From: a virus
DNA length: 31,328 nt
IMG/VR virus record: IMGVR_UViG_3300025011_000142
Location: 1-31,328 of that record
Reading direction: 5' to 3' (one strand)
This document shows positions 9,035 through 16,680 of this stretch, in pieces. How positions within the stretch are numbered: position 1 is the stretch's first letter; each line of letters starts with the position of its first letter. The notes below the pieces were generated by a model. The model was not told the DNA's origin. It searched no databases and worked only from the letters and a program-made list of their open reading frames with translations. The translations under genes were made by a program, and so were the position numbers.

Positions 9035-9523
9035 TCAACAATTACAATCATCTATGTACATTTTATGATCACTCCAACCGAGTCTCTTCATTTCTAAACT
9101 CATTTCAAATAACGCTTCTACAATACATCCTTCGCACCCATCAGCATTCATAATCTTCTCAAATGCTTTACCAACAGAGGCATTTACAATATCATCATGA
9201 CGTTGCGAGCGACAGTCATTGCATTGACACTCTTCATAATCACATATGCAATCTGTTTCTCCACATTCTGAACAAATATCTTCTAAATCTTCCTCATCAA
9301 TTTCATTACACAAACACTTAAAATCTTCGCAGTCTTCATTATCTGGGCAATTACAGCACTTACAATAAGAATCAACTTCATCTATTTCCTCAGTAACTAA
9401 TTCTTCAACCTTAAATTGCTCCATATAAGTCTCTTCATCAACTTGAATATTATCAATTGTATAAATTTCCATCCATTGTTGATTCTCAGCATCCCACATT
9501 GATTCATTGTTAAAAATACGCAT
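9035..9523 (-). CDS. Acidic cysteine-rich hypothetical protein
   Basis: This 162-residue protein is strongly acidic. Between residues 54 and 104 it holds 14 cysteines, mostly in CxC and CxxC spacing (for example CKCCNC, CLC, CSECGE, CIC, CQCNDC), with four more towards the C-terminus (GCEGC and a final CNC). This suggests several zinc sites or a metal-binding, metallothionein-like segment. The N-terminal part resembles a short beta unit (WMEIYTIDNIQVDEETY). No family is recognised. The start is ATG at 9523 with GAGGAAA upstream. It precedes the zinc-ribbon gene ending at 8018 and follows a small acidic gene. Confidence 0.75.
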   Translation of the reverse strand: MRIFNNESMWDAENQQWMEIYTIDNIQVDEETYMEQFKVEELVTEEIDEVDSYCKCCNCPDNEDCEDFKCLCNEIDEEDLEDICSECGETDCICDYEECQCNDCRSQRHDDIVNASVGKAFEKIMNADGCEGCIVEALFEMSLEMKRLGWSDHKMYIDDCNC

Positions 9524-9594
9524 TATTGTTTCCTCACTTTTATTTTTTATTTTATATTGTATTATTATATTGCATTATTTATGATTATTTAAAC

Positions 9595-9969
9595 CTAAAG
9601 CATATCTTTTTCCTTCAACAATACACTATTTTTAGAAACTTCAATACTACCATTAGTCTGTATTTGTGACATCAAAATATTATGATCAACATTCATTTTG
9701 TTCATAATAATAGAAACTACATCCTCCATAGACATACCTGAATTAATCAAACAAGTGTAAAATCCAGAAAAATAACTCGCTTCTTTCATTCCTTTGATAA
9801 ATTCATCTTTATCAATTTGAATATCTTTATCATTTTCTAGATTATCTGTGGAAATTAAAAATGGCTCTGTGAACATGAGGATGTCGTCTAATGGTGATTT
9901 TGATTCTTCTGTTTCAGGTGATTCTACTTTAAGTTCCTCTAATTCTTTATCATTACAATTATCACACAT
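9595..9969 (-). CDS. Small acidic hypothetical protein
   Basis: This 124-residue protein starts at the ATG at 9969 with a clear GGGAGAA ribosome binding site. Its first residues hold CDNC and a stretch rich in Glu and Asp; the rest is predicted helical, with a cysteine in FYTCLINSGMS. No known domain is recognised. It lies 19 bases downstream of the ClpP-like gene and is probably co-transcribed with it. Confidence 0.7.
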   Translation of the reverse strand: MCDNCNDKELEELKVESPETEESKSPLDDILMFTEPFLISTDNLENDKDIQIDKDEFIKGMKEASYFSGFYTCLINSGMSMEDVVSIIMNKMNVDHNILMSQIQTNGSIEVSKNSVLLKEKDML

Positions 9970-9988
9970 ATTTGATTCTCCCTATTTT

Positions 9989-10570
9989 TTAGATTATTTT
10001 ATCAATTACACCTAACTTATCTTGAATTGCTTCAGAACCCCAAAAGTACCAATCACATTTCATCTTCTTAATTTCTTCCATTTTCTCATCAGTGATATTT
10101 GTATTCTGAATAGTTATTTCTTTTAGTTTATTCCATATTGCTTGAGTTTCTTCTAAATCTTCAATCATATCCTGATGTTTACCAATTACTCCACCAGATA
10201 TATTATGAACCATAATTCTAGAGTCAGCAAAACCCCTACGCTCAGAACCACATGATAAAATCCAGAAACCTCCTGAAAAAGCGATAGAATGAACTGTTGT
10301 AATGATTTTGTAACCATCTTTAATCATACTTTTTATTTTTGCACAAAGAACTATTGTATCATAGCAATTTCCACCGTATGTATCTAAAACTATTTCAATA
10401 AGTTCTTTTGTTCCTGATTTAGCATCAAGTTCTTTAAGTCTGTCTAAATAATAAATTACTTTGAATATTGACTCTCTATCTATTTCTTCACAGAGGTATA
10501 TTTTTCTTCGAAATGCTGAATTAATACGCATTTCATCTATTGTTCTATCGGATGGCGTTAATATTTCCAT
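9989..10570 (-). CDS. ClpP-like serine protease
   Basis: This 193-residue protein has the length and layout of ClpP peptidase subunits, which assemble into double-heptamer rings that degrade proteins fed by an unfoldase. The catalytic triad can be placed by alignment to ClpP motifs: Ser99 in IAFSGGFWIL (ClpP GxASMxAF), His122 in SRIMVHNISGG (ClpP SRxMIHQPxGG), and Asp173 in CDWYFWGSEA. The ending LGVIDKII matches the ClpP ending YGLID-I. In phages this fold serves either as prohead protease or as a ClpP variant acting on host or phage proteins. Here it is well upstream of the terminase and a separate head-protease candidate lies after the portal, so its role is open. The start is ATG at 10570. 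Confidence 0.85.
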   Translation of the reverse strand: MEILTPSDRTIDEMRINSAFRRKIYLCEEIDRESIFKVIYYLDRLKELDAKSGTKELIEIVLDTYGGNCYDTIVLCAKIKSMIKDGYKIITTVHSIAFSGGFWILSCGSERRGFADSRIMVHNISGGVIGKHQDMIEDLEETQAIWNKLKEITIQNTNITDEKMEEIKKMKCDWYFWGSEAIQDKLGVIDKII

Positions 10571-10599
10571 ATACTTATTACCTTTCGATTAAAATTATA

Positions 10600-11916
10600 C
10601 TAAACATAACTATTAATAATCATTTCCAATCCCTTATCATCATCCCATATGAATGATTGTGCTTTCTTTTGAGCACCAACATATCCGCTATTATAAGTCC
10701 AAGCATCATTACCACAAATTGCACTTATCCATCTGAAAATAATACCATTTTGTTCATCTGTCATTTTTTCTTTGTGAAAATGTGATAAATGAAATTCTCT
10801 ATATTTTGCTTTTCCCCATAATTCAGGAACATCATTTTGCATACAGTAGACAATATTTTTTCGTTCGTCTGCCCCGTGTGCGAATCCAACAAGATTTTTA
10901 CCGATCAATATGTATTTGCGATTATTAAATACAGAATCAACCTCTACGTTATCATTATTTAGAAAATGCCAATACATTGCTTCAGTCATTGTAAATGATG
11001 TTACCTTATCGTGATTTCCACCGACATAAATTACTAATACTGGAGCAATATCAGTCAATTTATGTACAATTTGAATTATATTTTTTAACAACAATTTATA
11101 CATTACATCATATTTTACGTCTGTATCTTGTGGCGTACTTTTTGTCGTAGAATTAAAAATATTGTCAATATTTGCCACATCTTGACCAAAAGGAAATATT
11201 ATTTTCTTAATGTTATAGAATTTTACTTTATCTATAATATCGTTAATTACTTGCCATAATCTTTGTATACCAATTTCAGTAGAATATTCATTTCTTGTTT
11301 CATCAACACAACAAAGTTTATCAATATGAACATCTGCCAAATTAATTTCTAAAGTTTTACCTTTGATATTATAAGATTTTTGCTCAACAACTGGACTATC
11401 TAAATCTAATCCTCCTAATACTGTTTTAATCCAATTGGTATCAAATAATTTTGTATAAGGTTTAACACTTATTTTTGAACTATAGAGTATTTTTATCCCA
11501 TCTGCCTTAGTATTCATATTCCACATACTATTCTTGGCAGATGTAATAACCCACTCATCAGGTGAATAACCATGACTTCTCAAAACAAAATCAGGATCTT
11601 TAGATTCTTCTAAACTCATAGCAATCAATTTATCCGACACCTGAGAATTATCACTTTTAATTTCTACAGATTCTTTATAATTAGGCAAAGATTCAACTTT
11701 TACTTCATCCTTAACAACATCTAATTTTCTTAATGTTCCATCTTTATCTTGTTTTCTTTGAGTCCATTTTCTCCACTTTTCACCTGTAGAAAATATCATA
11801 CCATGATATAAATTAAGGTCTTTCCAAGTTGGATTATTTGTTTTAAAAAGTTTTCTATATTTATCTTTATCATTTTTGAAGTCTACGCCGATGAGATATT
11901 TTTCCTCGTCAGTCAC
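10600..11916 (-). CDS. Calcineurin-like metallophosphoesterase
   Basis: The C-terminal 250 residues carry the ordered motifs of dinuclear metallophosphoesterases: DVH (Asp195, His197 in LADVHID), GQDVANID (244-251, with Gln in place of the usual GDxxD glycine-aspartate start), GNHD (300-303), AHG (His347) and HFH (379-381). The relatives I know in phages are annotated as exonuclease- or phosphatase-like, and substrates can be DNA or nucleotides. The N-terminal 190 residues contain a Trp/Lys-rich segment (KWRKWTQRK) that could bind nucleic acid, plus a linker region. The start is GTG at 11916 with GGAGTG upstream. The gene lies 29 bases before the ClpP-like gene. Metal-dependent phosphoesterase activity is likely; the substrate is unknown. 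Confidence 0.85.
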   Translation of the reverse strand: MTDEEKYLIGVDFKNDKDKYRKLFKTNNPTWKDLNLYHGMIFSTGEKWRKWTQRKQDKDGTLRKLDVVKDEVKVESLPNYKESVEIKSDNSQVSDKLIAMSLEESKDPDFVLRSHGYSPDEWVITSAKNSMWNMNTKADGIKILYSSKISVKPYTKLFDTNWIKTVLGGLDLDSPVVEQKSYNIKGKTLEINLADVHIDKLCCVDETRNEYSTEIGIQRLWQVINDIIDKVKFYNIKKIIFPFGQDVANIDNIFNSTTKSTPQDTDVKYDVMYKLLLKNIIQIVHKLTDIAPVLVIYVGGNHDKVTSFTMTEAMYWHFLNNDNVEVDSVFNNRKYILIGKNLVGFAHGADERKNIVYCMQNDVPELWGKAKYREFHLSHFHKEKMTDEQNGIIFRWISAICGNDAWTYNSGYVGAQKKAQSFIWDDDKGLEMIINSYV

Positions 11917-11976
11917 TTAAACACTCCAATATTATTTATTTTCAATTTTAACAATCACAAATCGACCAATGTGATT

Positions 11977-12096
11977 TTATTTTATATCCTCATGATGTTG
12001 GCAATCTTGACAAAACATTATAGTCTTATTTACAAAATATTTAATCCAATATCTTTGTTTTCCGCAATTGGGGCAATATAATAGTTCATTTTCCAT
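11977..12096 (-). CDS. 39-residue zinc-ribbon microprotein
   Basis: ATG at 12096 follows AAGGAGG with good spacing and opens a 39-codon frame ending in TAA. The protein is almost only a zinc ribbon: CPNCG at 8-12 and CQDC at 29-32, then QHHEDIK. The function is unknown. It is one of several single-zinc-ribbon microproteins in this genome. Confidence 0.7.
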   Translation of the reverse strand: MENELLYCPNCGKQRYWIKYFVNKTIMFCQDCQHHEDIK

Positions 12097-12136
12097 TTGA
12101 TTAATCCTCCTTATATAGAGAACATTAAATTATTAA

Positions 12137-12165
12137 GGGACACCTAATATGAATTTAGATGTCCC
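12137..12165 (-). terminator. Hairpin between two small genes, possible weak terminator
   Basis: An 11-bp stem with one G-T pair (GGGACATCTAA with TTAGGTGTCCC) and a 7-nt loop lies about 70 nt after the stop of the gene ending at 12235 and is followed by TTAATAATTT. The stem is strong and the T-tract is poor, so it could be an RNA-processing or stabilising structure instead. Confidence 0.5.
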
Positions 12166-12234
12166 AATCATCCTTACTCCTAGCAATTATATGAAGACAG
12201 TTTATAAAAATTTTTCAAATTCAATGATAAATAA

Positions 12235-12459
12235 TTAGAACTTACCCATATTTTTCAAATTCTTAGAAATTTCGTTAAACAATTGTTTGGAATCAATTTT
12301 CTCATTAACTTTGTTTATTTCTAATTGAAAAATTCTCTTTTCTAAAGAACACAACCAAGCGATAAAAGGATCTTCTTCATTATCAAATAAATGACAAGTG
12401 TTTACAAAATTAGAATTACTATCATCTTCTGATATATTTATATCCTTAGATTTACACAA
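12235..12459 (-). CDS. Small hypothetical protein, 74 residues
   Basis: The start is TTG at 12459 behind TGGAGATGA with 9-nt spacing. The product is charged, with a helical second half (LEKRIFQLEINKVNEKIDSK) that could form a short coiled coil, and has three cysteines. No family is recognised. Its translation start lies just after the 3' end of the long structured non-coding region 12473-13321. Confidence 0.6.
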   Translation of the reverse strand: MCKSKDINISEDDSNSNFVNTCHLFDNEEDPFIAWLCSLEKRIFQLEINKVNEKIDSKQLFNEISKNLKNMGKF

Positions 12460-12472
12460 TTATTTTCATCTC

Positions 12473-13321
12473 CATTTATAAAATATTATAATGGCAGTTT
12501 TCATCTGGGATAACCACTGCCAAACCCATTTAGTAAGTCTTTGTCTTAGGTTAATGATAAATAAACCATTAACTGTCCCTGTAGAGGACATTGTTTTATT
12601 CTATCGTTCTCATCTGAGCCATATTGTTGATATGTAAGGGAAGACGGTCATTTGCTTCCCTATTTGTCGTAATTTATGAAGATAACCACTAAATTAATCG
12701 CAGTTGCCTTATTTGAATTCTTACAAGAAAATAACTTTCTGTAACTCTCTTGCTATTTCAACATTGAGTCATAACTTTTCGTAACTATTCAATGTATCCA
12801 TATCTATATATTTAACCAAAAGCATTGCAAAACAAGACTATTTACAAATTATTTAATTATATTTCCAATTTATTATTAAAATTACTATCCTCTTATTTCT
12901 AAGAGAGTATTTTTAAAATACTATAATTTTATATTATTTGTTCTTCTTGTTTTTAGAATTTAATCCTAAAATTTATCAAAGGATGATTAGCGAACGATTA
13001 TTGTACTAATGTAGTAATGAACTAAAGATATATCGAATTATTGAATAATGAATTTATGATTAGTGATAGATTTGCGACTTATCTTTACTATTAAAGTAAA
13101 ATCTGCTTGTTTAGATTTACCAGTTTCAAATGTTTGAGATGTATGTAAAGTTACATAATCTTGCATTATTTGAATGTTGTTCTTCAATTTGAATTTACAT
13201 CTGTATATTCCGATGTGCGAATTAGTCTGTATTTTGCTTTGCTCTTGGTTAGTTGTTTTAATAAGGAGAATATGTGGTTAGTCATATCCCCTTATTAATT
13301 GTCTTAGTTGAATTTAAGATA
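12473..13321 (-). ncRNA. Large structured non-coding region A (about 850 nt)
   Basis: No coding frame is found in about 850 nt, in a genome where gaps are usually under 300. On the minus strand, in order: a 16-bp stem (arms 13283-13298 and 13258-13274) with loop ACTAACCA; an AT-rich middle with short hairpins such as a 7-bp stem at 12906-12922 and CTCTTA-GAAA-TAAGAG at 12890-12905; and a 3' domain with consecutive stems at 12721-12744, 12670-12696 (7 bp), 12638-12660 (6 bp), 12574-12590 (5 bp), 12550-12573 (7 bp) and 12492-12522 (7 bp). Two of these loops show the same AGTGGTTATC. Size, density of stems and nearby tRNA recall the phage ornate RNAs GOLLD and ROOL, but I cannot match it by eye. 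The boundaries are only the flanking genes. Confidence 0.5.
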
Positions 13322-14008
13322 TTAACCAATACTGTCTAAATATTTACAAACAATATCTGCAGTAGAATCATGAATACTGTAAGGAAATTCATACTCAACA
13401 ATATCTTCCATCATTGCTTTTTCTATAGAAATACTGAGTTTATCAGCTTTTTCTAGTAACTGTTTATAATTATCGCTAACAATATTTTTATCAAAACTTA
13501 TTGTTTTAGTAACCAATACATCATATCTATACGGAACTTCTTCCCCATTGATATTGAACTTGAATCCCTGTGCTACAGTCTTTTTCTCGTCTGTTTTTAT
13601 ATTGATAAGACTATTTAATACTCCAGCTAAATTTCTAGATTGTTTTGCATTTGATATAGCAGAATCTAAACTAAGATTGTTATTATCTTTAGTTTCAATC
13701 AATATATTTCTTTTTGCTATTTCTACAGAAATTTCTAATTTTATCTTCTCTGAAATTAATTTTCCAACAAGATTAATTATATCAACCGTTGAAGCATCTG
13801 GATATTCTCTAATTGTGGTGGTATCTAGTTCCTCATTTTGTGCTTCTGGATTTGATTTTTCTTTAAGATGTGATTCAATTACAGAAATAGAGTTATTCTT
13901 ATTAGAAAGATATGAAGTTAGAGATGAAATAGTTTTATCAATATAAACAAGAGTCCTAAATGATTCTTTTAGTGAAATTGATGTATTAGTGTTTTGTGAA
14001 TTAGACAT
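13322..14008 (-). CDS. Hypothetical helical/coiled-coil protein
   Basis: This 228-residue, mostly helical protein starts at the ATG at 14008 with GAAGGAA upstream. Helices around 12-60, 75-110 and 175-200 alternate with Asn/Ser-rich linkers. A segment around 110-175 (ISNAKQSRNLAGVLNSL, then VPYRYDVLV) loosely recalls the small DIP1984-type coiled-coil proteins of Firmicutes phages, but the resemblance is not strong enough for a call. It lies between two long structured non-coding regions, so its transcript probably includes them or is processed from the same RNA. Confidence 0.65.
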   Translation of the reverse strand: MSNSQNTNTSISLKESFRTLVYIDKTISSLTSYLSNKNNSISVIESHLKEKSNPEAQNEELDTTTIREYPDASTVDIINLVGKLISEKIKLEISVEIAKRNILIETKDNNNLSLDSAISNAKQSRNLAGVLNSLINIKTDEKKTVAQGFKFNINGEEVPYRYDVLVTKTISFDKNIVSDNYKQLLEKADKLSISIEKAMMEDIVEYEFPYSIHDSTADIVCKYLDSIG

Positions 14009-14045
14009 TTATTTTTCCTTCTTTCAATTTGTATTTTCTTCTTTG

Positions 14046-14171
14046 TTATTCCTTTTCATAGGGAGTCAGTTTGTATGTCTTAGAATCGTTACTAGCACTA
14101 CAGTCATGTGGGGCTAGTAATTCCTTTATTTGTTTGAGTTCATTTAGAATTTCGGTTAGTATTACATCCAT
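14046..14171 (-). CDS. 41-residue microprotein
   Basis: ATG at 14171 follows AGAGGTGA with 6-nt spacing and opens a 41-codon frame ending in TAA. The N-terminal half is an amphipathic helix (MDVILTEILNELKQIKELLA) of the kind seen in many short phage coiled-coil proteins; the rest is Ser/Lys-rich. The function is unknown. It starts right after the terminal hairpin of structured region B. Confidence 0.6.
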   Translation of the reverse strand: MDVILTEILNELKQIKELLAPHDCSASNDSKTYKLTPYEKE

Positions 14172-14662
14172 AATCTTTTCACCTCTAATATTTTAAATAT
14201 GAAGGTGAGTCTACCCCTATAAACTCACCTTATTTGTAATTTGACATACTCATATATTTCATCAGTCTCATTGCAGTATGCCATTTGTCTCTATCACTAA
14301 GTTTAAATAAACTGTGATTAACGCCATAGAGAACAAACAATGAGTGATGAGGGGAATATCTAGTCGGCAATTAAGCCATTGTGTCATCCTAACCCTTTAT
14401 CTAAAGATGACTGTGTAGCACCCACATACACGCCTTACAGCATGGCTGATAATTACCTTTTTTGCTACATTTCCCTAATCTTGCTGTGAGAGTGACAATT
14501 GTGCACATCATCTCTCTCTAGATAAATTATCAGACCACAATAGTAGTGTCGCAGTCAATTCATTTGATATATCGTCCTAAAGTTAACGATGCCCCACCAT
14601 TTCTTTAAGTGATATATTAAATGTTAGACTATCAATTCTATCTCATATTATTGTGGTTAATC
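14172..14662 (-). ncRNA. Large structured non-coding region B (about 490 nt)
   Basis: There is no coding frame. The minus strand folds into an ordered series of long-range stems: a 13-position stem with one mismatch (14611-14623 with 14561-14573) enclosing a 7-bp stem (14603-14609 with 14576-14582); a perfect 9-bp stem (14525-14533 with 14446-14454) enclosing an 8-bp bulged hairpin (14508-14516 with 14488-14495); a 6-bp pairing (14464-14469 with 14414-14419) that crosses the 9-bp stem and so makes a pseudoknot; GCCAT/ATGGC closing a GTCATC/GATGAC stem; a nested arm closed by CTCATTG/CAATGAG (14338-14344 with 14267-14273); and a final perfect 9-bp hairpin (14223-14231 with 14202-14210). This many consistent helices strongly suggests a functional RNA. 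The identity is unknown; GOLLD/ROOL-like is the closest idea. Confidence 0.6.
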
Positions 14663-14845
14663 TTACTCTTCTTCTGTATTATCAGATTCTCCATCTAAAG
14701 ACAAATACTGATCACAACCATTGATTGTAATATCTAAAATTCCTGCTTGCTTTTTTGTACCTTCTAGTTTATACAGTTTTGTAGACCACTCACAAACACT
14801 AGCCTTTACACAAGATTCACAGTATTGGTTATTTAAGTTTGCCAT
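14663..14845 (-). CDS. 60-residue Cys-containing hypothetical protein
   Basis: ATG at 14845 follows AAGGTGG, spaced somewhat far. The product has CESC (9-12), Cys18 and Cys44, enough for one metal site, and an acidic tail SDNTEEE. No family is recognised. It lies between the tRNA gene and structured region B and ends one base before that region. Confidence 0.65.
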   Translation of the reverse strand: MANLNNQYCESCVKASVCEWSTKLYKLEGTKKQAGILDITINGCDQYLSLDGESDNTEEE

Positions 14846-14909
14846 ATATTAATAAATTCCACCTTTTAATTTTATTTTACTATTAAATTTGCCTTACGCT
14901 AATTTTATA

Positions 14910-14984
14910 TGGAGCTGATTTTCAGGATTGAACTGAAGACCTACACGTTACAAATGTGTTGCTCTACCACTGAGCTAATCCAGC
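14910..14984 (-). tRNA. tRNA-Thr (anticodon UGU)
   Basis: A 75-nt cloverleaf including an encoded CCA: acceptor GCTGGAT with AATCAGC, D arm GCTC/GAGC with loop AGTGGTA, anticodon arm ACACA-TTTGTAA-CGTGT giving anticodon TGT, and T arm TTCAG-TTCAATC-CTGAA. There are two blemishes: A6-A67 in the acceptor stem and A31-C39 at the top of the anticodon stem. UGU reads ACA, a codon favoured in AT-rich phage genes. It sits 13 bases after the HU gene and is probably cut from the same transcript. Confidence 0.92.
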
Positions 14985-14997
14985 TTATAAACTTTAA

Positions 14998-15279
14998 TTA
15001 AACAATTGCCTTAACTACTTCTTTCAGATTCTTGCCTGCTTTAAATCCTGGGGTTTTTGTTGCAGGAATCGTCATTGTTTCTTTAGTCTGTGGATTACGT
15101 CCAACACGTTCAGAACGATCACGTACCTCAAAAGTGCCAAATCCCACCAAACTAACTTTGTCATTTTTACCAAGTGTTTCTTCGATTACTGCAAATGTTG
15201 CTGTTACTGCTTCCTCAGATGCCTTTTTTGTCATACCAGTTTTCAATGCTACTTCTGCTACCAATTCTTGCTTATTCAT
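14998..15279 (-). CDS. HU-family histone-like DNA-binding protein
   Basis: This 93-residue protein has a complete HU fold: N-terminal helices MNKQELVAEVALKTG...KKASEEAVTATFAVIEETL, the beta-saddle VSLVGFGTFEVRDRSERVGRNP, the DNA-contacting arm with GRNPQTKETM and the proline region IPATKTPGFKAGKNLKE. HU dimers bend DNA without sequence specificity; phage relatives such as SPO1 TF1 compact or regulate phage DNA. The length is the family norm and it looks intact. The start is ATG at 15279 with AAAGGGGA upstream. It is followed by a tRNA and preceded by the PhoH gene. Confidence 0.95.
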   Translation of the reverse strand: MNKQELVAEVALKTGMTKKASEEAVTATFAVIEETLGKNDKVSLVGFGTFEVRDRSERVGRNPQTKETMTIPATKTPGFKAGKNLKEVVKAIV

Positions 15280-15354
15280 ATTTTAATATATCCCCTTTTA
15301 TTCTTTAATAGTATCTGCGTACTTTTAGTACCAGACCCGTGTTTTTATTTATAT

Positions 15355-16644
15355 TTAATCTAACAAATCTGCTAATTCTGCTGTCTTGCTACGTTCTGTA
15401 GTACAAAGTTCTATACAACCAAATAACTCATTCCCCTTTAAACTATTTATTGCCTTTTTCAAGCCACTATTTCTCTCAAACAAAGGATCATCTACTTGTT
15501 TAAAATCTCCATTAATCCATAAGGCAGAACCTTCTCCAAGTCTCCAAATAATTAATTGAATATGCTCCTTAGTAAGATTCTCACCCTCTGTCACATATAC
15601 TAGACAACGCTTTAAATCTCTTCCTCTTATTGTTGCTAATTGTTGAAGTTCGATTACTCCATCATCAATCAATTTAATTAACCCTTCAATTCCTCCAACA
15701 TGGTCTGCTAAAGGCATTGCATATGGCAACATTTTTTCAAATTCTGTGCCTTTTAAATAGCCAATACTTTTTGTATTTGCTACCTCATACTGATTTCTCA
15801 CAAAGACAATTTTATCAAATATACCTTGCTTAACCATAGAAATAGCATTAGTAGTCATAATTAGGTCTTTGCCGGAACCTGCCTTACCGAAAATTACTTT
15901 GCAGGTAATCAATTTATTTTGAAATAAATCAAATGCTAATTCTTGTTGTAAATTACGTGGTTTTATTTTACCAGTAAAAGAAAAAGAGTCTTGTTGCTTT
16001 TCAAATTTCTCATATTTAGGTTTCTTACTTTTATAAGAAAATGGAGTTTTCGGTACAATTGTAGTATCAACTAAATCGAAGAATTCTGTTCCATTCCATC
16101 TCTTCTTATCAACAATTTCTCCGTATTCATTTTTTATTACGAGATATTCATTAGTTAATAACTCAAAATGATTGGATGGACTTTCATAAAATATTGCTAA
16201 TTCATCGTCAGATAGTGTAATTTCTTTATATCCTTTGTAATTTAAATCTTCTGATTTATTATCATCTAATTTCTCACAAGGAATCATAAGTAAATTACAT
16301 TTTTTCCTAAATAACAAATCATTTGATAATGCAACAACATTATTATTTTGTTCATAAAGTTGATTTAAGACACTAATAATTTTATTATCCATTGAACCAA
16401 TATCAAAATATGAAGGAAGATTAAAATTACACTCATTGATTAGATAAACAACTTTATCTTCGTATTCCTCGATTGTTCTACCTGCTCGTCTAGCTTTATA
16501 TTTTTTATCCTCAATATTACTTTCTTTATGTTTATCTAATTCCTGAAGTACATAGCCACATATATACACTCTATCACACTTCAAAAAAATAGATTCTGGA
16601 TCTTGCATCAAAACATTAGTGTCAGGGAAACGTTCAACGGGCAA
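15355..16644 (-). CDS. PIN-PhoH fusion protein with altered P-loop
   Basis: This 429-residue protein joins a PIN-type RNase domain to a PhoH-type ATPase. The PIN domain (about 1-125) shows PDTNVLM with Asp8, Glu35 and Asp109 as the expected acidic residues. The PhoH domain begins near 225 (KPRNLQQELAFDLF, compare PRNxxQ-A), with the Walker A-like GKAGSGKD (253-260), VTEGEN (351-356) in the place of the usual VDEAQN, and GDFKQVD (379-385, typical PhoH GDxxQxD). Family members are proposed to unwind and cut RNA. Here the P-loop Thr/Ser is Asp and the Walker B Asp is Thr, so ATPase activity may be weak or lost. The start is TTG at 16644 behind AAGGGATGG. Confidence 0.88.
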   Translation of the reverse strand: MPVERFPDTNVLMQDPESIFLKCDRVYICGYVLQELDKHKESNIEDKKYKARRAGRTIEEYEDKVVYLINECNFNLPSYFDIGSMDNKIISVLNQLYEQNNNVVALSNDLLFRKKCNLLMIPCEKLDDNKSEDLNYKGYKEITLSDDELAIFYESPSNHFELLTNEYLVIKNEYGEIVDKKRWNGTEFFDLVDTTIVPKTPFSYKSKKPKYEKFEKQQDSFSFTGKIKPRNLQQELAFDLFQNKLITCKVIFGKAGSGKDLIMTTNAISMVKQGIFDKIVFVRNQYEVANTKSIGYLKGTEFEKMLPYAMPLADHVGGIEGLIKLIDDGVIELQQLATIRGRDLKRCLVYVTEGENLTKEHIQLIIWRLGEGSALWINGDFKQVDDPLFERNSGLKKAINSLKGNELFGCIELCTTERSKTAELADLLD

Positions 16645-16680
16645 TTTAAACCATCCCTTTATTATTTATTTTACTACATA

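Noticed and set aside
12700-12790. tracrRNA-like look: a stem followed on the minus strand by TTCAAATAAGGCAACTGC
   Set aside because: The AAATAAGGC string recalls type II tracrRNA, but there is no CRISPR repeat array, no anti-repeat partner and no Cas9, IscB or TnpB-type gene in the window, and the region is explained better as part of a larger structured RNA.
13258-13298. Rho-independent terminator after the helical protein gene
   Set aside because: The 16-bp stem is strong, but AAAACAAC, not a T-tract, follows on the minus strand.
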